DNA of 64,000 nt from JAJECS01 sp965243625 (GTDB taxonomy: Bacteria; Chloroflexota; UBA11872): positions 434,001-498,000 of the forward strand of contig CBDEVI010000002.1 of assembly GCA_965243625.1 (NCBI GenBank), written 5' to 3'. Below are positions 18,372-26,931 of this stretch, piece after piece (the stretch's first letter is position 1; each line of letters starts with the position of its first letter). The notes below the pieces were generated by a model. It was not told the DNA's origin and made no database searches. It worked only from the letters and a program-made list of their open reading frames with translations. The translations under genes and the position numbers were made by a program.

Positions 18372-19541
18372 ATGACCAGCGCCGCCGCCGACATCCGCGT
18401 AGTCACATTCGACGGTCCCGGCATGCCCCCGGTGCTGCGGCGCGTTCCCCGTCCCTCGATACCGCCGCGAGGCGCGCTGATCCGCATCGAGGCTTGCGGC
18501 GTCTGCGGCACCGATCTGCACATCCTGCAGGGGCACTGGCCGGGCGCCTTGCCCTGGCCGATCACGCTGGGTCACGAGTTGGCGGGGGTGGTGGAGCAAA
18601 TCGGGCCGGACCTGCGGGCAGACGCCACCGGCGCGCCGCTCCGCGAGGGCGATCACGTGATGCTGCCGCCGCTCAACGCCTGCGGCGTATGCGAGGTCTG
18701 CGTGGACTCGCCCGAGCGCGCCAACAAGTGCCTCAACCCGACCTACTACGGACGCAAGATCCCCTTCGAGCGCCCGCCGCACCTCTGGGGCGGCTGGGCC
18801 GACATGTTGTTCGTGGACCTTGACGCCTTCCCGGCCACCAAGCTCTTTCGTCTGCCGGACGACATGCCCCTGATGGTGGGCACGCTGGTCGAGCCCTACA
18901 GCTCGGTGACGCGGGCCTTCAATCGGGTGGACGCGCTGGGTATCGGGGCGGCTACCGCGGGCGCGTCGGTGGTGATCCAGGGCGCCGGGCCCATCGGCTT
19001 GCTCGCCACCGTCGCCGCGCGCCAACGCGGGGCCGCGACCGTGGTGACGGTCGGCGATCCGGAAACGCCGCGGCTGGCCTTGGCGCACGCGTTCGGCGCC
19101 GACGCCACCGTGTCGCTGACAGCGACGCCCGACGCGGCGGATCGAATATCGGCAGTGCACGCGGCGGTCGGCGGCAGCGGCGCGGACATCGTGATCGGAT
19201 GCTCGGGCAACCCCGCCGCCGGACCCGAGGGCGTCGAGATGCTGCGCGATGGCGGGACCTTCGTGGAGATGGGCCAGTTCACGGACGCCGGCAGCTTCGA
19301 CACCAGCTGGCATCGCTTCTGCACCAAGGAGGTTCAGCTGCTCGGCAGCTGGGCCTTCACGCCCAATGAGGTCGCCCAGGCCCTGCGCGACCTGCACACC
19401 ATTCAGTCCGACCATGACTGGCCGCGCCTGCATACGAACTTTGGCCTGAGCGTGGAGGGCGTGGCGGCCGCGATCACGGCGGCCACGCAAATGACCGCCC
19501 TCAAGGCGACCGTGGTACCGGCGATGGTGGACAGCAACTGA
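18372..19541 (+). CDS. Zinc-dependent alcohol/sorbitol dehydrogenase family protein
   Basis: A 389-residue medium-chain dehydrogenase. Catalytic zinc ligands Cys45 (GVCGTDLH) and His68-Glu69 (GHELAGVV) are present, and a structural zinc lobe uses Cys104, Cys107, Cys110 and Cys120, slightly wider spaced than usual. The Rossmann motif is VVIQGAGPIGLLATV. It oxidises a polyol or sugar alcohol with NAD(P). ATG 18372 is preferred; longer readings enter the divergent promoter and the neighbouring gene. Its partner is probably the DapA-like gene transcribed the other way. Confidence 0.9.
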   Translation: MTSAAADIRVVTFDGPGMPPVLRRVPRPSIPPRGALIRIEACGVCGTDLHILQGHWPGALPWPITLGHELAGVVEQIGPDLRADATGAPLREGDHVMLPPLNACGVCEVCVDSPERANKCLNPTYYGRKIPFERPPHLWGGWADMLFVDLDAFPATKLFRLPDDMPLMVGTLVEPYSSVTRAFNRVDALGIGAATAGASVVIQGAGPIGLLATVAARQRGAATVVTVGDPETPRLALAHAFGADATVSLTATPDAADRISAVHAAVGGSGADIVIGCSGNPAAGPEGVEMLRDGGTFVEMGQFTDAGSFDTSWHRFCTKEVQLLGSWAFTPNEVAQALRDLHTIQSDHDWPRLHTNFGLSVEGVAAAITAATQMTALKATVVPAMVDSN

Positions 19542-19787
19542 CGAAGCGAAAAAATCTGTCATGCCAGACCTTTTCGTCATTCCGAACGAACGTGAGGAGT
19601 CTAAGGACGTTGTGCGTTCTCCCCGCCCCTTAGGTTCCTCGCCTGCGACTCGGAACGACCGAAACCGGAAATCTCCGGTGGCCCGCGCTGCGTGCAGCGT
19701 GGGACCGGCCGGAGTCGCATTCCCCATGCTGCGCGCAGCATGGGCCACCGGACTACTGCACGACCGAATGCCGTACGCTAGCCCGCA
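19542..19787. repeat. Two dispersed repeats in an intergenic gap
   Basis: Holds one CATTCCGA element (19575-19660; arms CGTCATTCCGAACGAACGTG and GGTTCCTCGCCTGCGACTC) followed directly by a GGTGGCCCGCGCTGCGTGCA element (19675-19751) ending GCAGCATGGGCCACCGG. The same order occurs at 10292-10463. A TACGCT box at 19774-19779 lies eight bases before the next ATG, which may be a leaderless promoter. Confidence 0.75.
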
Positions 19788-20345
19788 ATGGACCGCCTTC
19801 CGCGCACCATCCGCACGCCGCGACTGACCCTGCGGCCGTTCGAGCTGCGTGACGTCGAGCCCCGCCAGGCCTATTGCAACGACGCCGAATGGGCCCGCTA
19901 TTTCCCGCTCCCGTTCCCTTATACCCGTCGCGACGCCGAGGAGTTCGTCATTGGGCGGCTCGTGGACGACTGGGGCAAGGATCCGTCGTGGTGGGCAGCC
20001 GATTTGGACGGGGACCTGATCGGCCACATCGGGCTGTGGCCCGACCCGCAGAACCGTCACGCGGAGGTCGGATACGCCATCGCCAGGCCGCGCTGGGGCC
20101 AGGGCTACGCCACCGAGGTCGTGAGCGCCGTGGTCAACGCGGTGTTCACCACCACCGACCTGGAGCGCGTCTACGCCCGCGCCGACGTGCGCAACGGCGC
20201 CTCGCGGCGGGTCCTGGAGAAGGTGGGCATGGTCCAGGTCGGCGAGGTGCGTGACAACCGCGTCGCGCATGGCCTGCGCGTCGACGACGCCTACTACGCG
20301 GTGCTCAAGTCCGACTGGCCGCCCGCGGGAGACGCGAGCGACTGA
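19788..20345 (+). CDS. GNAT N-acetyltransferase (RimJ/RimL-like)
   Basis: A 185-residue acetyltransferase. It starts RTIRTPRLTLRPFELRDVE, the standard RimJ/RimL opening, and contains GYAIARPRWGQGYATEVV (motif A for acetyl-CoA) and ASRRVLEKVGMVQVGEVRD near the C-terminus. It may acetylate ribosomal proteins or another amine; RimJ/RimL-like genes are often general detoxifiers. It lies 53 bases ahead of a PhyH-like oxygenase on the same strand. Confidence 0.88.
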   Translation: MDRLPRTIRTPRLTLRPFELRDVEPRQAYCNDAEWARYFPLPFPYTRRDAEEFVIGRLVDDWGKDPSWWAADLDGDLIGHIGLWPDPQNRHAEVGYAIARPRWGQGYATEVVSAVVNAVFTTTDLERVYARADVRNGASRRVLEKVGMVQVGEVRDNRVAHGLRVDDAYYAVLKSDWPPAGDASD

Positions 20346-20398
20346 GCCCGCGCGGCGCTATCATCGCTGCCGTCACCGCCTGCAATACCCGCTGTGCC

Positions 20399-21427
20399 AT
20401 GAACGAGTTTCGCGACTCGACCGACCTCGTCGGCGATGCGGACTGCCTACGCGCCCGCGCCGAAGCAGACGGCTATCTCTTCATTCGCGGTCTGTTGCCC
20501 GCCGCCAGCCTTGAGCGCGTGCGGCTGGAGTTTCTCGAGGTCCTGCGCGACTTGGGCTATGTCGATGCGGTGGGCTACCGAGACCAGTTGGTGAACCCGG
20601 ACGGCATTCCCGAGGGCCGCGGGAGCATCCCCAACGAAACGTACGCGCGGCTCTATCTCCTCGAATCGTTCCACGCGCTGCAGCTCGAGCCGGCGTTGCT
20701 GGCGGTCATGGAGGCCCTGCTCGACCCCCCGGTGCTGGCGCATCCCAGCATCATCTCGCGGGTGATGTTCCCGCAACGCGAGATGTTCACCACGCCCGCG
20801 CACCAGGATTTCCCGCACGTGCAGGGCTCGGCCGATGTCTACACGGCGTGGTTTCCGCTGCACGACCTGCCGGCCTCGATGGGTGGGCTGGCGGTCGCGG
20901 CCGGCTCGCACCGCCGGGGCGTCTACGACTATCGACCGGCGCTCGGCGCGGGCGGCATCGCCGTGATCGATCCGCTGGAAGGAACCTGGGCGACCAACGA
21001 GTTTCGGCAGGGCGACGTCCTCATCTTTCACAGCCTGACGGTGCACCGGGGCCTGCCGGTCACGGGCGACCGGGTCCGCATGTCCGTCGACGGCCGCTAC
21101 CAATGCGCCCGCGAGCCCGTGCTCCAGCGGAGCCTGCTGCCGCACATGGGCGTGACGACCTGGGAAGAGGTCTACGCCGGCTGGGAGTCGGACGACTTGA
21201 AGTTCTACTGGTCCGATCTCGAGACCACGATCGCCGAGGTCAACGATGTCCATCTCGAGCAGGTGGACGCACTGACGCTCGAGGAGCTCGAAGACGGCAC
21301 GCTGCCGCCCGAACTGGTGAACAAATCGCTCGGCGCGCTGGAGCGAATCATCGGGCGCGACGATCCGGAGCTGCGCGAGCGGGCGGAAGCCGTGTTGGCC
21401 GCGCACACCGCAACCGACGAGTCATAG
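20399..21427 (+). CDS. Phytanoyl-CoA dioxygenase (PhyH) family oxygenase
   Basis: A 342-residue Fe(II)/2-oxoglutarate oxygenase. His135-x-Asp137 (AHQDFPH) and distal His216 (TVHRGLP) make the metal triad; Arg225 or Arg227 fits the co-substrate contact. Its N-terminus (EADGYLFIRGLLP) is typical of the family. It differs clearly from the PhyH protein at 12692, so the two are not recent duplicates. It is followed after 21 bases by a glycoside-hydrolase-like gene, suggesting one transcript. Confidence 0.88.
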   Translation: MNEFRDSTDLVGDADCLRARAEADGYLFIRGLLPAASLERVRLEFLEVLRDLGYVDAVGYRDQLVNPDGIPEGRGSIPNETYARLYLLESFHALQLEPALLAVMEALLDPPVLAHPSIISRVMFPQREMFTTPAHQDFPHVQGSADVYTAWFPLHDLPASMGGLAVAAGSHRRGVYDYRPALGAGGIAVIDPLEGTWATNEFRQGDVLIFHSLTVHRGLPVTGDRVRMSVDGRYQCAREPVLQRSLLPHMGVTTWEEVYAGWESDDLKFYWSDLETTIAEVNDVHLEQVDALTLEELEDGTLPPELVNKSLGALERIIGRDDPELRERAEAVLAAHTATDES

Positions 21428-21448
21428 GCGCCGCGGGCAGGTGAGGGA

Positions 21449-23089
21449 ATGACGGTCCGGTCGGCCTCCGACGACGCCCAGCCGCACGACGCCCCGGCGG
21501 CCGCGGCGCACGGGCGCGGCCCGCGTCGCGTCTCGAACGTCAACACCACGGACATTCGCAGCGCCATCGAGCTGGGCACGCGCGCCATGGCCCGCTGCTT
21601 CAACGCGGACGACGACGATCTGCCGTTCATGTACTCCCGCCTCTGGCCCGACGGCTGGTTCGGGTTCAGTCCGTGGCACTGCGCCGTGCAGGTTTCCGGG
21701 CGTCACCTGGAGTCGATGCTGCGGGCCGCCGAGGTGACCGGCGCGCCCGTGGACGAGGAAGCCATCGCCAAGCACACGCGCGGGGCGCTGTTCTCCTTCA
21801 CCGGGCGGGTGCCGCTGCCCTGCAACCGGCGCGAGATGGGCGGGCCGCTGGTCGAGGTGGACGAGCACAGCATTCGCGAGGGGTTCCACGGGCTCAGCGC
21901 GCTGGTGCGCCACCAGGGCCATGACCAGGCGGCCGAGCTGGCCGAGCAATGCATCGCCGCGATCCGGGAGTTCTGGTCGCCGGAGCGCGGCTGGGACCTG
22001 GCGTCGCTCAATGCCCGGTCCGGCCTGGACTTTCAGGCGCGCCCGACCTTCGTCGAGGGGGTGGGCCGAGCCATCGGGCCGTTGGTCAAATTTGTCCGCG
22101 CGACCGGATCGGACGCGGCGCTGGAGCTGGCGCAGACTTTGAAAGATCACGCGCTCGACAAGTTCTTCCTGCCGGACGGCTCCTACGAAACCGAACGCTT
22201 CGGGGCGCACGGGCACTCGACCACCTGCGTCATGTCGTCGCTGGCGCAGCTGGCCGATCTGACCGACGACGCCGCGCTGCTCGAACGAGTCCGCACGTTT
22301 TACGACCGCGGCCTGTGGACCATCCGCGACGAGATCGGCTGGGTCATGGAGCGCAGCGACGCGGGCCGCAACCCGGACCAGGGCGAGTTGAACAACACCG
22401 GCGACATGCTGGAGACGGCGCTGATTCTGGCGCGGCGGGGCTACCCGAGCTACTACGACGACGCCGAGCAGATGCTGCGGGCGCACATCCTGCCGTCGCA
22501 GTTCCGGGACACGTCATTCACGGGGCCGCCGCCGGAACCCGATGACAGCGACGCGCGTCGCGACGTGGCCGATCGCGCGCTCGGCATGTTCGGCTTCTGC
22601 GCGCCCTATGCGCACCGACCGATCGGAATCCCGGAAGTCGCGCCCAGCTGGGACATCGTGGCCGGTACCACGGGGTCGCTCTGCGAGGCGTTTGCGGACG
22701 CGGTGCGCCGCGACGGCGACGTCACGCGCGTGAACCTGTGGTTCGACCGCGAGACCGCCGACGCGCGCGTGGAGTCGAAGTATGCGGAGGGCATGCTGCG
22801 CGTCACGCCGCTCCGCAGCGGGCCGATCGCGATTCGCATTCCGGATTGGCTCAACCCGGGCGATATCGAGGTCGAGCCGGCCGGGCTCGCGCGTCGCTTC
22901 GCCGGCGGCTTTCTGGAGTTCCCGAACCCAACGCCCAATCAGGCCATCACCCTGCACGCGGCGCTGCCCACGCGGGAGCTGGTGCTGAACCACCGCACCC
23001 GCGACATCCGCGTGCGGTTGCGCGGCGCCGCGGTCGAGGCCATGGACAGCTTCGGCACGGATTTCACCTACTTCGATCCGCTCGACTGA
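21449..23089 (+). CDS. Putative (alpha/alpha)-barrel glycoside-hydrolase-like protein
   Basis: A 546-residue protein. The central 350 residues show repeated helix pairs (for example LAQLADLTDDAALLERVRTF and ALILARRGYPSYYDDAEQML), as in six-hairpin glycosidase barrels. HGHSTTCVMSSLAQL and GELNNTGDMLETALIL could line an active site. The last 130 residues are beta-rich (GPIAIRIPDWL), recalling DUF1680/GH127-like proteins. Family assignment is tentative. No leader peptide is seen. ATG 21449 has AGGTGAGGGA directly upstream. It is probably co-transcribed with the PhyH gene. Confidence 0.6.
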   Translation: MTVRSASDDAQPHDAPAAAAHGRGPRRVSNVNTTDIRSAIELGTRAMARCFNADDDDLPFMYSRLWPDGWFGFSPWHCAVQVSGRHLESMLRAAEVTGAPVDEEAIAKHTRGALFSFTGRVPLPCNRREMGGPLVEVDEHSIREGFHGLSALVRHQGHDQAAELAEQCIAAIREFWSPERGWDLASLNARSGLDFQARPTFVEGVGRAIGPLVKFVRATGSDAALELAQTLKDHALDKFFLPDGSYETERFGAHGHSTTCVMSSLAQLADLTDDAALLERVRTFYDRGLWTIRDEIGWVMERSDAGRNPDQGELNNTGDMLETALILARRGYPSYYDDAEQMLRAHILPSQFRDTSFTGPPPEPDDSDARRDVADRALGMFGFCAPYAHRPIGIPEVAPSWDIVAGTTGSLCEAFADAVRRDGDVTRVNLWFDRETADARVESKYAEGMLRVTPLRSGPIAIRIPDWLNPGDIEVEPAGLARRFAGGFLEFPNPTPNQAITLHAALPTRELVLNHRTRDIRVRLRGAAVEAMDSFGTDFTYFDPLD

Positions 23090-23158
23090 TTGAGGACGGG
23101 CAGCTGCCAGCAGCCTGGTGCTCAACACCGCGCGAGCCGTTCGTGGTGAGCCAGTCGA

Positions 23159-23195
23159 ACCATGAACGGCCCTTCGACAGGCTCAGGGCGAACGA
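23159..23195. repeat. TTCGACAGGCTCAGGGCGAACG repeat
   Basis: A single unit containing CTTCGACAGGCTCAGGGCGA. Relatives are at 57711 and 60563, where they are flanked by inverted CCAATCCGTTCG arms. This short element is known as a dispersed repeat in many unrelated GC-rich bacteria. Confidence 0.7.
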
Positions 23196-23318
23196 ATCTT
23201 CGTCAACGGCAGATTGGGCGGCTCTACCGCTTGGCCGCCCATTGTCTGCTGGAACGTGGACTGACATTCCGGTGTAGCATCGGGGCGACACGGGACGCGC
23301 GCGGGATGCGAGCACGGC

Positions 23319-23666
23319 ATGAAGGTTCGAGCGGTCGACTTCGTTCAGATCCAGGTGCGCGACATGGACCGGGCCCTGGGCTTCTATCGCGACGCCCTGG
23401 GGATGCCGGTCGGCCAGGCGTGGGGCGACGAGTGGGTGGAGCTGGCGGCCGGCGACACCACGATCGCGCTGGCGGCGGAGGTCGAGGGCGTGGCCGTCGC
23501 GTTGTCCGTCGATAGCGTGAGCGATGCGGTCGAAGAGCTCAAGGCAAAGGGTGTGGAGGTGGTGGCCGGACCCCAGGGCAACGAATGGTGCGCCAGCGCC
23601 GCGATCCGGGACCCGGAGGGCAACCTGCTCGTGCTGCACCAGCGTCACGACGGCACGGTGGGATAG
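23319..23666 (+). CDS. VOC-family (glyoxalase-like) protein
   Basis: A 115-residue protein made of one vicinal-oxygen-chelate module: DFVQIQVRDMDRALGFYRDA at the start, then WVELAAGDTTIAL, and IRDPEGNLLVLHQRH at the end with the usual Glu-containing metal strand. It is a dimer-forming metal enzyme or resistance protein. Its substrate is unknown. It stands alone between repeat-rich gaps. Confidence 0.85.
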   Translation: MKVRAVDFVQIQVRDMDRALGFYRDALGMPVGQAWGDEWVELAAGDTTIALAAEVEGVAVALSVDSVSDAVEELKAKGVEVVAGPQGNEWCASAAIRDPEGNLLVLHQRHDGTVG

Positions 23667-24310
23667 CGAGACTCTTGCGTACGTCTTCGTCACTCCGGCT
23701 CCGGCCGGACTCCAGGCTGGTCGGAACTCCGGGTGTCCTCGGGGCAGGCGCTGGGGGCGGTTCGCGAACGACCCCCGCTGAGCATCTGCGGAGTCTTGCC
23801 CACCGTCTCGGCGATTGGGTCGCACGAAAAAGACGTGAGCGGGCGACTGCGTGGGGCCATCCGCCGAACGCCGACTTCTCAGGGCCGAATCGGTTCTACG
23901 TGTCGCGGGCCAATGGCCATTCCGACTTTCGCAAGGCGGGAGGTGCGCGCCGCTACGCACCCGGCGTGATTCGCCGCTACCAGCCCGTCGTCAGGTCACA
24001 GGCAGTGCTGCCGCAGCGCCCTGCCGCTCCGCTCCGGTGGCTGGGCCTGGCGGCGAGAGGTCTGCAAATGGCCCGGCGCGGCCTGCAGGTGGCAGCAAGG
24101 GCAGCCGCGCATCTACTGCTGGATGACTCGGCGACGTCATCTCGCACCCAGCGCGTGATTACCGACGCGTCGATTCGACACAACATGCCCATCCACACGC
24201 TGTCGGGCTACGGGTCGTCGGATCTGAACTAGCCCAGGCTGCGGGGCGTCGCGACTCTTCGCGACTGGGCATCGACGCCGCAATTGGCGGCCCGCAGAAC
24301 GCTTCGGTGC
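23667..24310. other. Long gap without a recognisable gene
   Basis: About 640 bases. One plus-strand frame stays open to 24232 and its last 60 residues look moderately protein-like (LQMARRGLQVAARAAAHLLL), but it begins inside the VOC gene and has no supported start. A CTCCGGCTCCGGCCGGACTC hairpin is at 23688. It may contain the decayed remains of a gene; no identity can be given. Confidence 0.4.
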
Positions 24311-24346
24311 TTGCATAGTGCCAGCAGTGCTGGCACTATGCTGGCA
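24311..24346 (+). promoter_or_regulatory. Promoter with overlapping 27-bp palindromic operator for the TA pair
   Basis: Perfect inverted repeat CATAGTGCCAGCA (24314-24326) and TGCTGGCACTATG (24328-24340) around a single base. It overlaps a promoter-like pair, TTGCAT (24311-24316) and CACTAT (24334-24339), with a 17-base spacer. The -10 box ends six bases before the antitoxin ATG, and no ribosome-binding site is present, so a leaderless transcript is predicted. The placement is what is expected for autorepression by an RHH antitoxin. Confidence 0.7.
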
Positions 24347-24582
24347 TGCCAGTCCAAATCAACATCCGCAACGTTCCCGAAGAGGTGCGCAACGAGTTGG
24401 CCTCGCGCGCGGCACGCCGCGGCCAGTCCATGCAGGAGTTCCTGCGCGGCGAGCTGGAGCGCATCGCGTCGCGGCCCTCCAACGACGTCTTGCTGGAGGA
24501 AATACGCCGGCGCAAGGAAGCGTTCGGCACGCGCGTGACGGCGGCAGAAATCCTCGAGGCCCGCGACGCCGACCGGCGGTGA
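24346..24582 (+). CDS. RHH-type antitoxin (FitA/VapB-like)
   Basis: A 78-residue protein. The N-terminal half VQINIRNVPEEVRNELASRA with RRGQSMQEFLRGEL is a ribbon-helix-helix DNA-binding domain. The C-terminal half is charged (EEIRRRKEAFGTRV), as in antitoxins that wrap the toxin. It should bind the palindrome just upstream and neutralise the PIN toxin encoded next; the two genes overlap by four bases (GTGA). Confidence 0.92.
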   Translation: MPVQINIRNVPEEVRNELASRAARRGQSMQEFLRGELERIASRPSNDVLLEEIRRRKEAFGTRVTAAEILEARDADRR

Positions 24583-24980
24583 GGGCCGTCGTCGACGCAT
24601 CCGTCCTCGTCGCGGCTCTAGTCGAGACGGGACCCGTAGGATCGTGGGCCGAAGCGGCTGTTGTCGAAGGCCCCCTGGCCGCACCGGAGTTCGTCTTGGC
24701 CGAGACGAGCAACATCCTGCGCCGGATGGAGCGATCCGGCCGGATTTCAACGGTTGAAGCCACCGCCAGCCACCGCGACATGCTGCGGTTGGATATTGCG
24801 TTGTTTTCGTTCGACCCGTACGCCGAGCGCGTGTGGGCGCTGCGCGCAAACGTCACCAGCTACGACGCGTGGTACGTGGCGCTGGCCGAGGCCCTCGACT
24901 ATCCGATCGTGACGCTCGATCGGAGGCTTAGCCGAGCCACCGGACCCAGGTGCGACTTCATCACGCCGCCGCGCGCGTAG
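24579..24980 (+). CDS. vapC: PIN-domain toxin (VapC-like RNase)
   Basis: A 133-residue PIN nuclease from GTG at 24579, within the antitoxin stop. The acidic metal-binding residues are all present: Asp6 (VVDASVLVAAL), Glu42 (LAETSNIL), Asp96 (TSYDAWYVALAE) and Asp114 (IVTLDRRL). It would cleave RNA when free of its antitoxin. It is a complete module standing alone, bordered downstream by a dispersed repeat. Confidence 0.93.
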   Translation: MRAVVDASVLVAALVETGPVGSWAEAAVVEGPLAAPEFVLAETSNILRRMERSGRISTVEATASHRDMLRLDIALFSFDPYAERVWALRANVTSYDAWYVALAEALDYPIVTLDRRLSRATGPRCDFITPPRA

Positions 24981-25064
24981 GCGGACGCCTCGTCCGAGCA
25001 AGACTGAGTTCCATTGAGTGATCCGGCTCCATGCGGCCCCAAGTTCGTCCTTGCCCACGCTTCA

Positions 25065-25148
25065 TGTCATTCCGAACGAAGTGAGGAATCTAAGGACGTT
25101 GTGCCTTCTCTCCGCCCCATAGATTCCTCGCTGCCGCTCGGAATGACA
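25065..25148. repeat. CATTCCGA/GAGGAATCTAAGG inverted repeat, copy 4
   Basis: Arms TGTCATTCCGAACGAAGTGA then GGAATCTAAGGACG, and ATAGATTCCTCGCTGCCGCT then CGGAATGACAG. It lies between the PIN toxin and a thioesterase that converge on it. Confidence 0.8.
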
Positions 25149-25187
25149 GAAGGCTGGTGCTCGGACTAACAGGTCGCGATCCGCCGC

Positions 25188-25622
25188 TCACAACTCCCGC
25201 AGCTTGCCCCACGCCGGGTGGTCGGCGGGAAGCCGTCGCGGCCGGCCCTCCCCGTCCACGAAGGCATTCTGCGTCGTGGCGGTCGCCAGCAGCGTGTCGT
25301 CGCGCCGAATCTCGTAGCGCAGCCGCACGCGCAGCCGCGAGACTTCGTCCACCCACACGTCCACCGTCACCACATCCTCGCCGAAAGCCGGGGAGATATA
25401 GCGGCAACTGCATTCGACCAGCGACAGAAACAGGCCGCCGGCAGTTAGGTCCGCATAGCCCAGGTCGATGGCGCGCAGCCAACCGAGCCGCGCCTCTTCG
25501 AGCCAGAGGAGGTAGCTGGAATGGTGCGCGATGCCCTGCGCGTCGGTGTCGGAATAGCGCACGCGCAGGGTCTCGCGGTGAGCAGGCGGCGCATCGGGGG
25601 CGTCCCGGCGTTCGCGGGGCAT
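25188..25622 (-). CDS. Acyl-CoA thioesterase (4HBT hotdog fold)
   Basis: A 144-residue single hotdog-domain protein. RVRYSDTDAQGIAHHSSYL carries the catalytic Asp of the YbgC/4-hydroxybenzoyl-CoA thioesterase group, followed by the long helix WLEEARLGWLRAIDLGY. It hydrolyses an acyl-CoA thioester in the cytoplasm. It is transcribed in line with the DUF4432 gene, 16 bases after it, so the two are probably one unit. Confidence 0.88.
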   Translation of the reverse strand: MPRERRDAPDAPPAHRETLRVRYSDTDAQGIAHHSSYLLWLEEARLGWLRAIDLGYADLTAGGLFLSLVECSCRYISPAFGEDVVTVDVWVDEVSRLRVRLRYEIRRDDTLLATATTQNAFVDGEGRPRRLPADHPAWGKLREL

Positions 25623-25638
25623 TGGGCCGTGCCGCCGA

Positions 25639-26718
25639 CTAGGCCCCGACGCGTGCGAGGAAGTCGTCGATCGCGCCCGCCCCGTCGAGCACCTGGATGC
25701 GCACGTCGAACGACGCCGTTTCGCCGGGCTCGAGGGAGTGAAGGGTGCCGTCGGCGCGGTTGCGCGCGCGGCCGAGCACGGTCGCGTTGCCGGGCTCGAT
25801 GCCGGTCACGTAGTCGCCGGGCGTGGTGTTGCGCCAGTGGTTGAGGTAGGGCAGCTGGTTCTTGTTCCAGGTGAACCCCAGCCCAAGCCCGTCGCCCAGC
25901 CCGCGATTCACCAGCGCCGCGTGGACGGTGCCGTCGGCCTCGGCCTCCACGTCGTGAATCAACACCTGCACCTGCCAGTCGACGGAGGGGCCTTCGTAGA
26001 CCTCCCAGCCCTCCGGGCTTGCCCCGGTGTAGATGTCGTGGAACCGGCGCGACCGGCTGCGCACGTGGAACCGCGCGCCCTCGTCGAGCAGCGGGTGCCC
26101 GGGGTTCATGTGATACAGGATCATCATGTGCTGGGTGCGGTGGCCGTGATTGGTCACCGTGTCGTGAATCTCGATGCTGCTGGAGCCCAGCGCGGTCTCG
26201 ATGCGGCGGACGAGCTCCAGGTTCTCGCCATAGAGGATCGCCTGGCGCACGCGGCCCTGGACCCACATGCGGTAGTCGTCGCCGTCCCACGCACCGTCCG
26301 CCCAGACGTTCGTCGCGCCCAGGTTGGACAGTCGCCCGTGCAGGCCCTCCTCGCCCCCCTCGTCGTCGTCGTCCACCGGGTCGCCCACGTTCGTGAGGCC
26401 GCCGGTCACCAGCAGGCCGAGCACCGTGGTGCGAATCCAGCCCTGCCCGCCGGGTTCGTAGCGCGCGCCCTGCACGTCGCCCGTGGGCGTGCGGAACGCC
26501 AGGGGAATGCCGCGAAATGACGCGCTCGAAATGTCCAGGGCCCGTCCGGGAAGCACGGTGAACCGCAGACCCGACCCCGTGTCGAAATCGACCGCCTCCA
26601 CTCCGTCGCCCGAGCCGCCGTCCATACGGTATTCGCGGACGCCGCCGACCTGGGAGAGGTCGCCAACGCGCGCCATCAACTCCGCGCGGGTGTAGTCACG
26701 TCCCCAGAGCGTTGGCAT
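25639..26718 (-). CDS. DUF4432 aldose-1-epimerase-like protein
   Basis: A 359-residue protein of the galactose-mutarotase superfold. It has LRFTVLPGRALDISSASFRG near residues 50-70, EGLHGRLSNLGA with a conserved His, HMMILYHMNPGHPLL, and ends in a beta-rich domain. DUF4432 proteins are thought to bind or epimerise aldoses; the activity is not established for this subgroup. It has no leader peptide. It heads a probable two-gene unit with the thioesterase. Confidence 0.85.
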   Translation of the reverse strand: MPTLWGRDYTRAELMARVGDLSQVGGVREYRMDGGSGDGVEAVDFDTGSGLRFTVLPGRALDISSASFRGIPLAFRTPTGDVQGARYEPGGQGWIRTTVLGLLVTGGLTNVGDPVDDDDEGGEEGLHGRLSNLGATNVWADGAWDGDDYRMWVQGRVRQAILYGENLELVRRIETALGSSSIEIHDTVTNHGHRTQHMMILYHMNPGHPLLDEGARFHVRSRSRRFHDIYTGASPEGWEVYEGPSVDWQVQVLIHDVEAEADGTVHAALVNRGLGDGLGLGFTWNKNQLPYLNHWRNTTPGDYVTGIEPGNATVLGRARNRADGTLHSLEPGETASFDVRIQVLDGAGAIDDFLARVGA

Positions 26719-26765
26719 CAGGTCGTCTCCCGTCTATAGCGAGAGCCGCATTGTAGGCAGGCTGT

Positions 26766-26927
26766 TTTGTCGTTCCGAGCGCAGCGAGGAATCCAACGCG
26801 CCCCATCGCGGCACCGAGGCTGGGAATTCGAGATGCGTCACTGTGCCGTCCGGTGGCCCATGCTGCGTGCAGCGTGGGAGTTTCACCCAGAGCCGACCCC
26901 ACGCTGCACGCAGCGCCGGCCACCGAG
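26766..26927. repeat. Partial CATTCCGA element and GGTGGCCCATGCTGCGTGCA element
   Basis: GTCGTTCCGAGCGCAGCGAG runs into GAATCC (26769-26794), an incomplete arm, followed by CGGTGGCCCATGCTGCGTGC (26850) and its complement GCGCCGGCCACCGAG at 26912-26926. This is the same pairing of families as at 10292 and 19575. Confidence 0.7.
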
Positions 26928-26931
26928 CGTC

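Noticed and set aside
17457..20270. 937-residue antisense frame across the DapA-like, dehydrogenase and acetyltransferase genes
   Set aside because: Crosses three recognisable genes and two repeats; its composition is non-protein-like.
23585..24232. 215-residue frame after the VOC gene
   Set aside because: Starts within the VOC gene, has no ribosome-binding site and is Arg/Ala-rich; only its last 60 residues look faintly protein-like.
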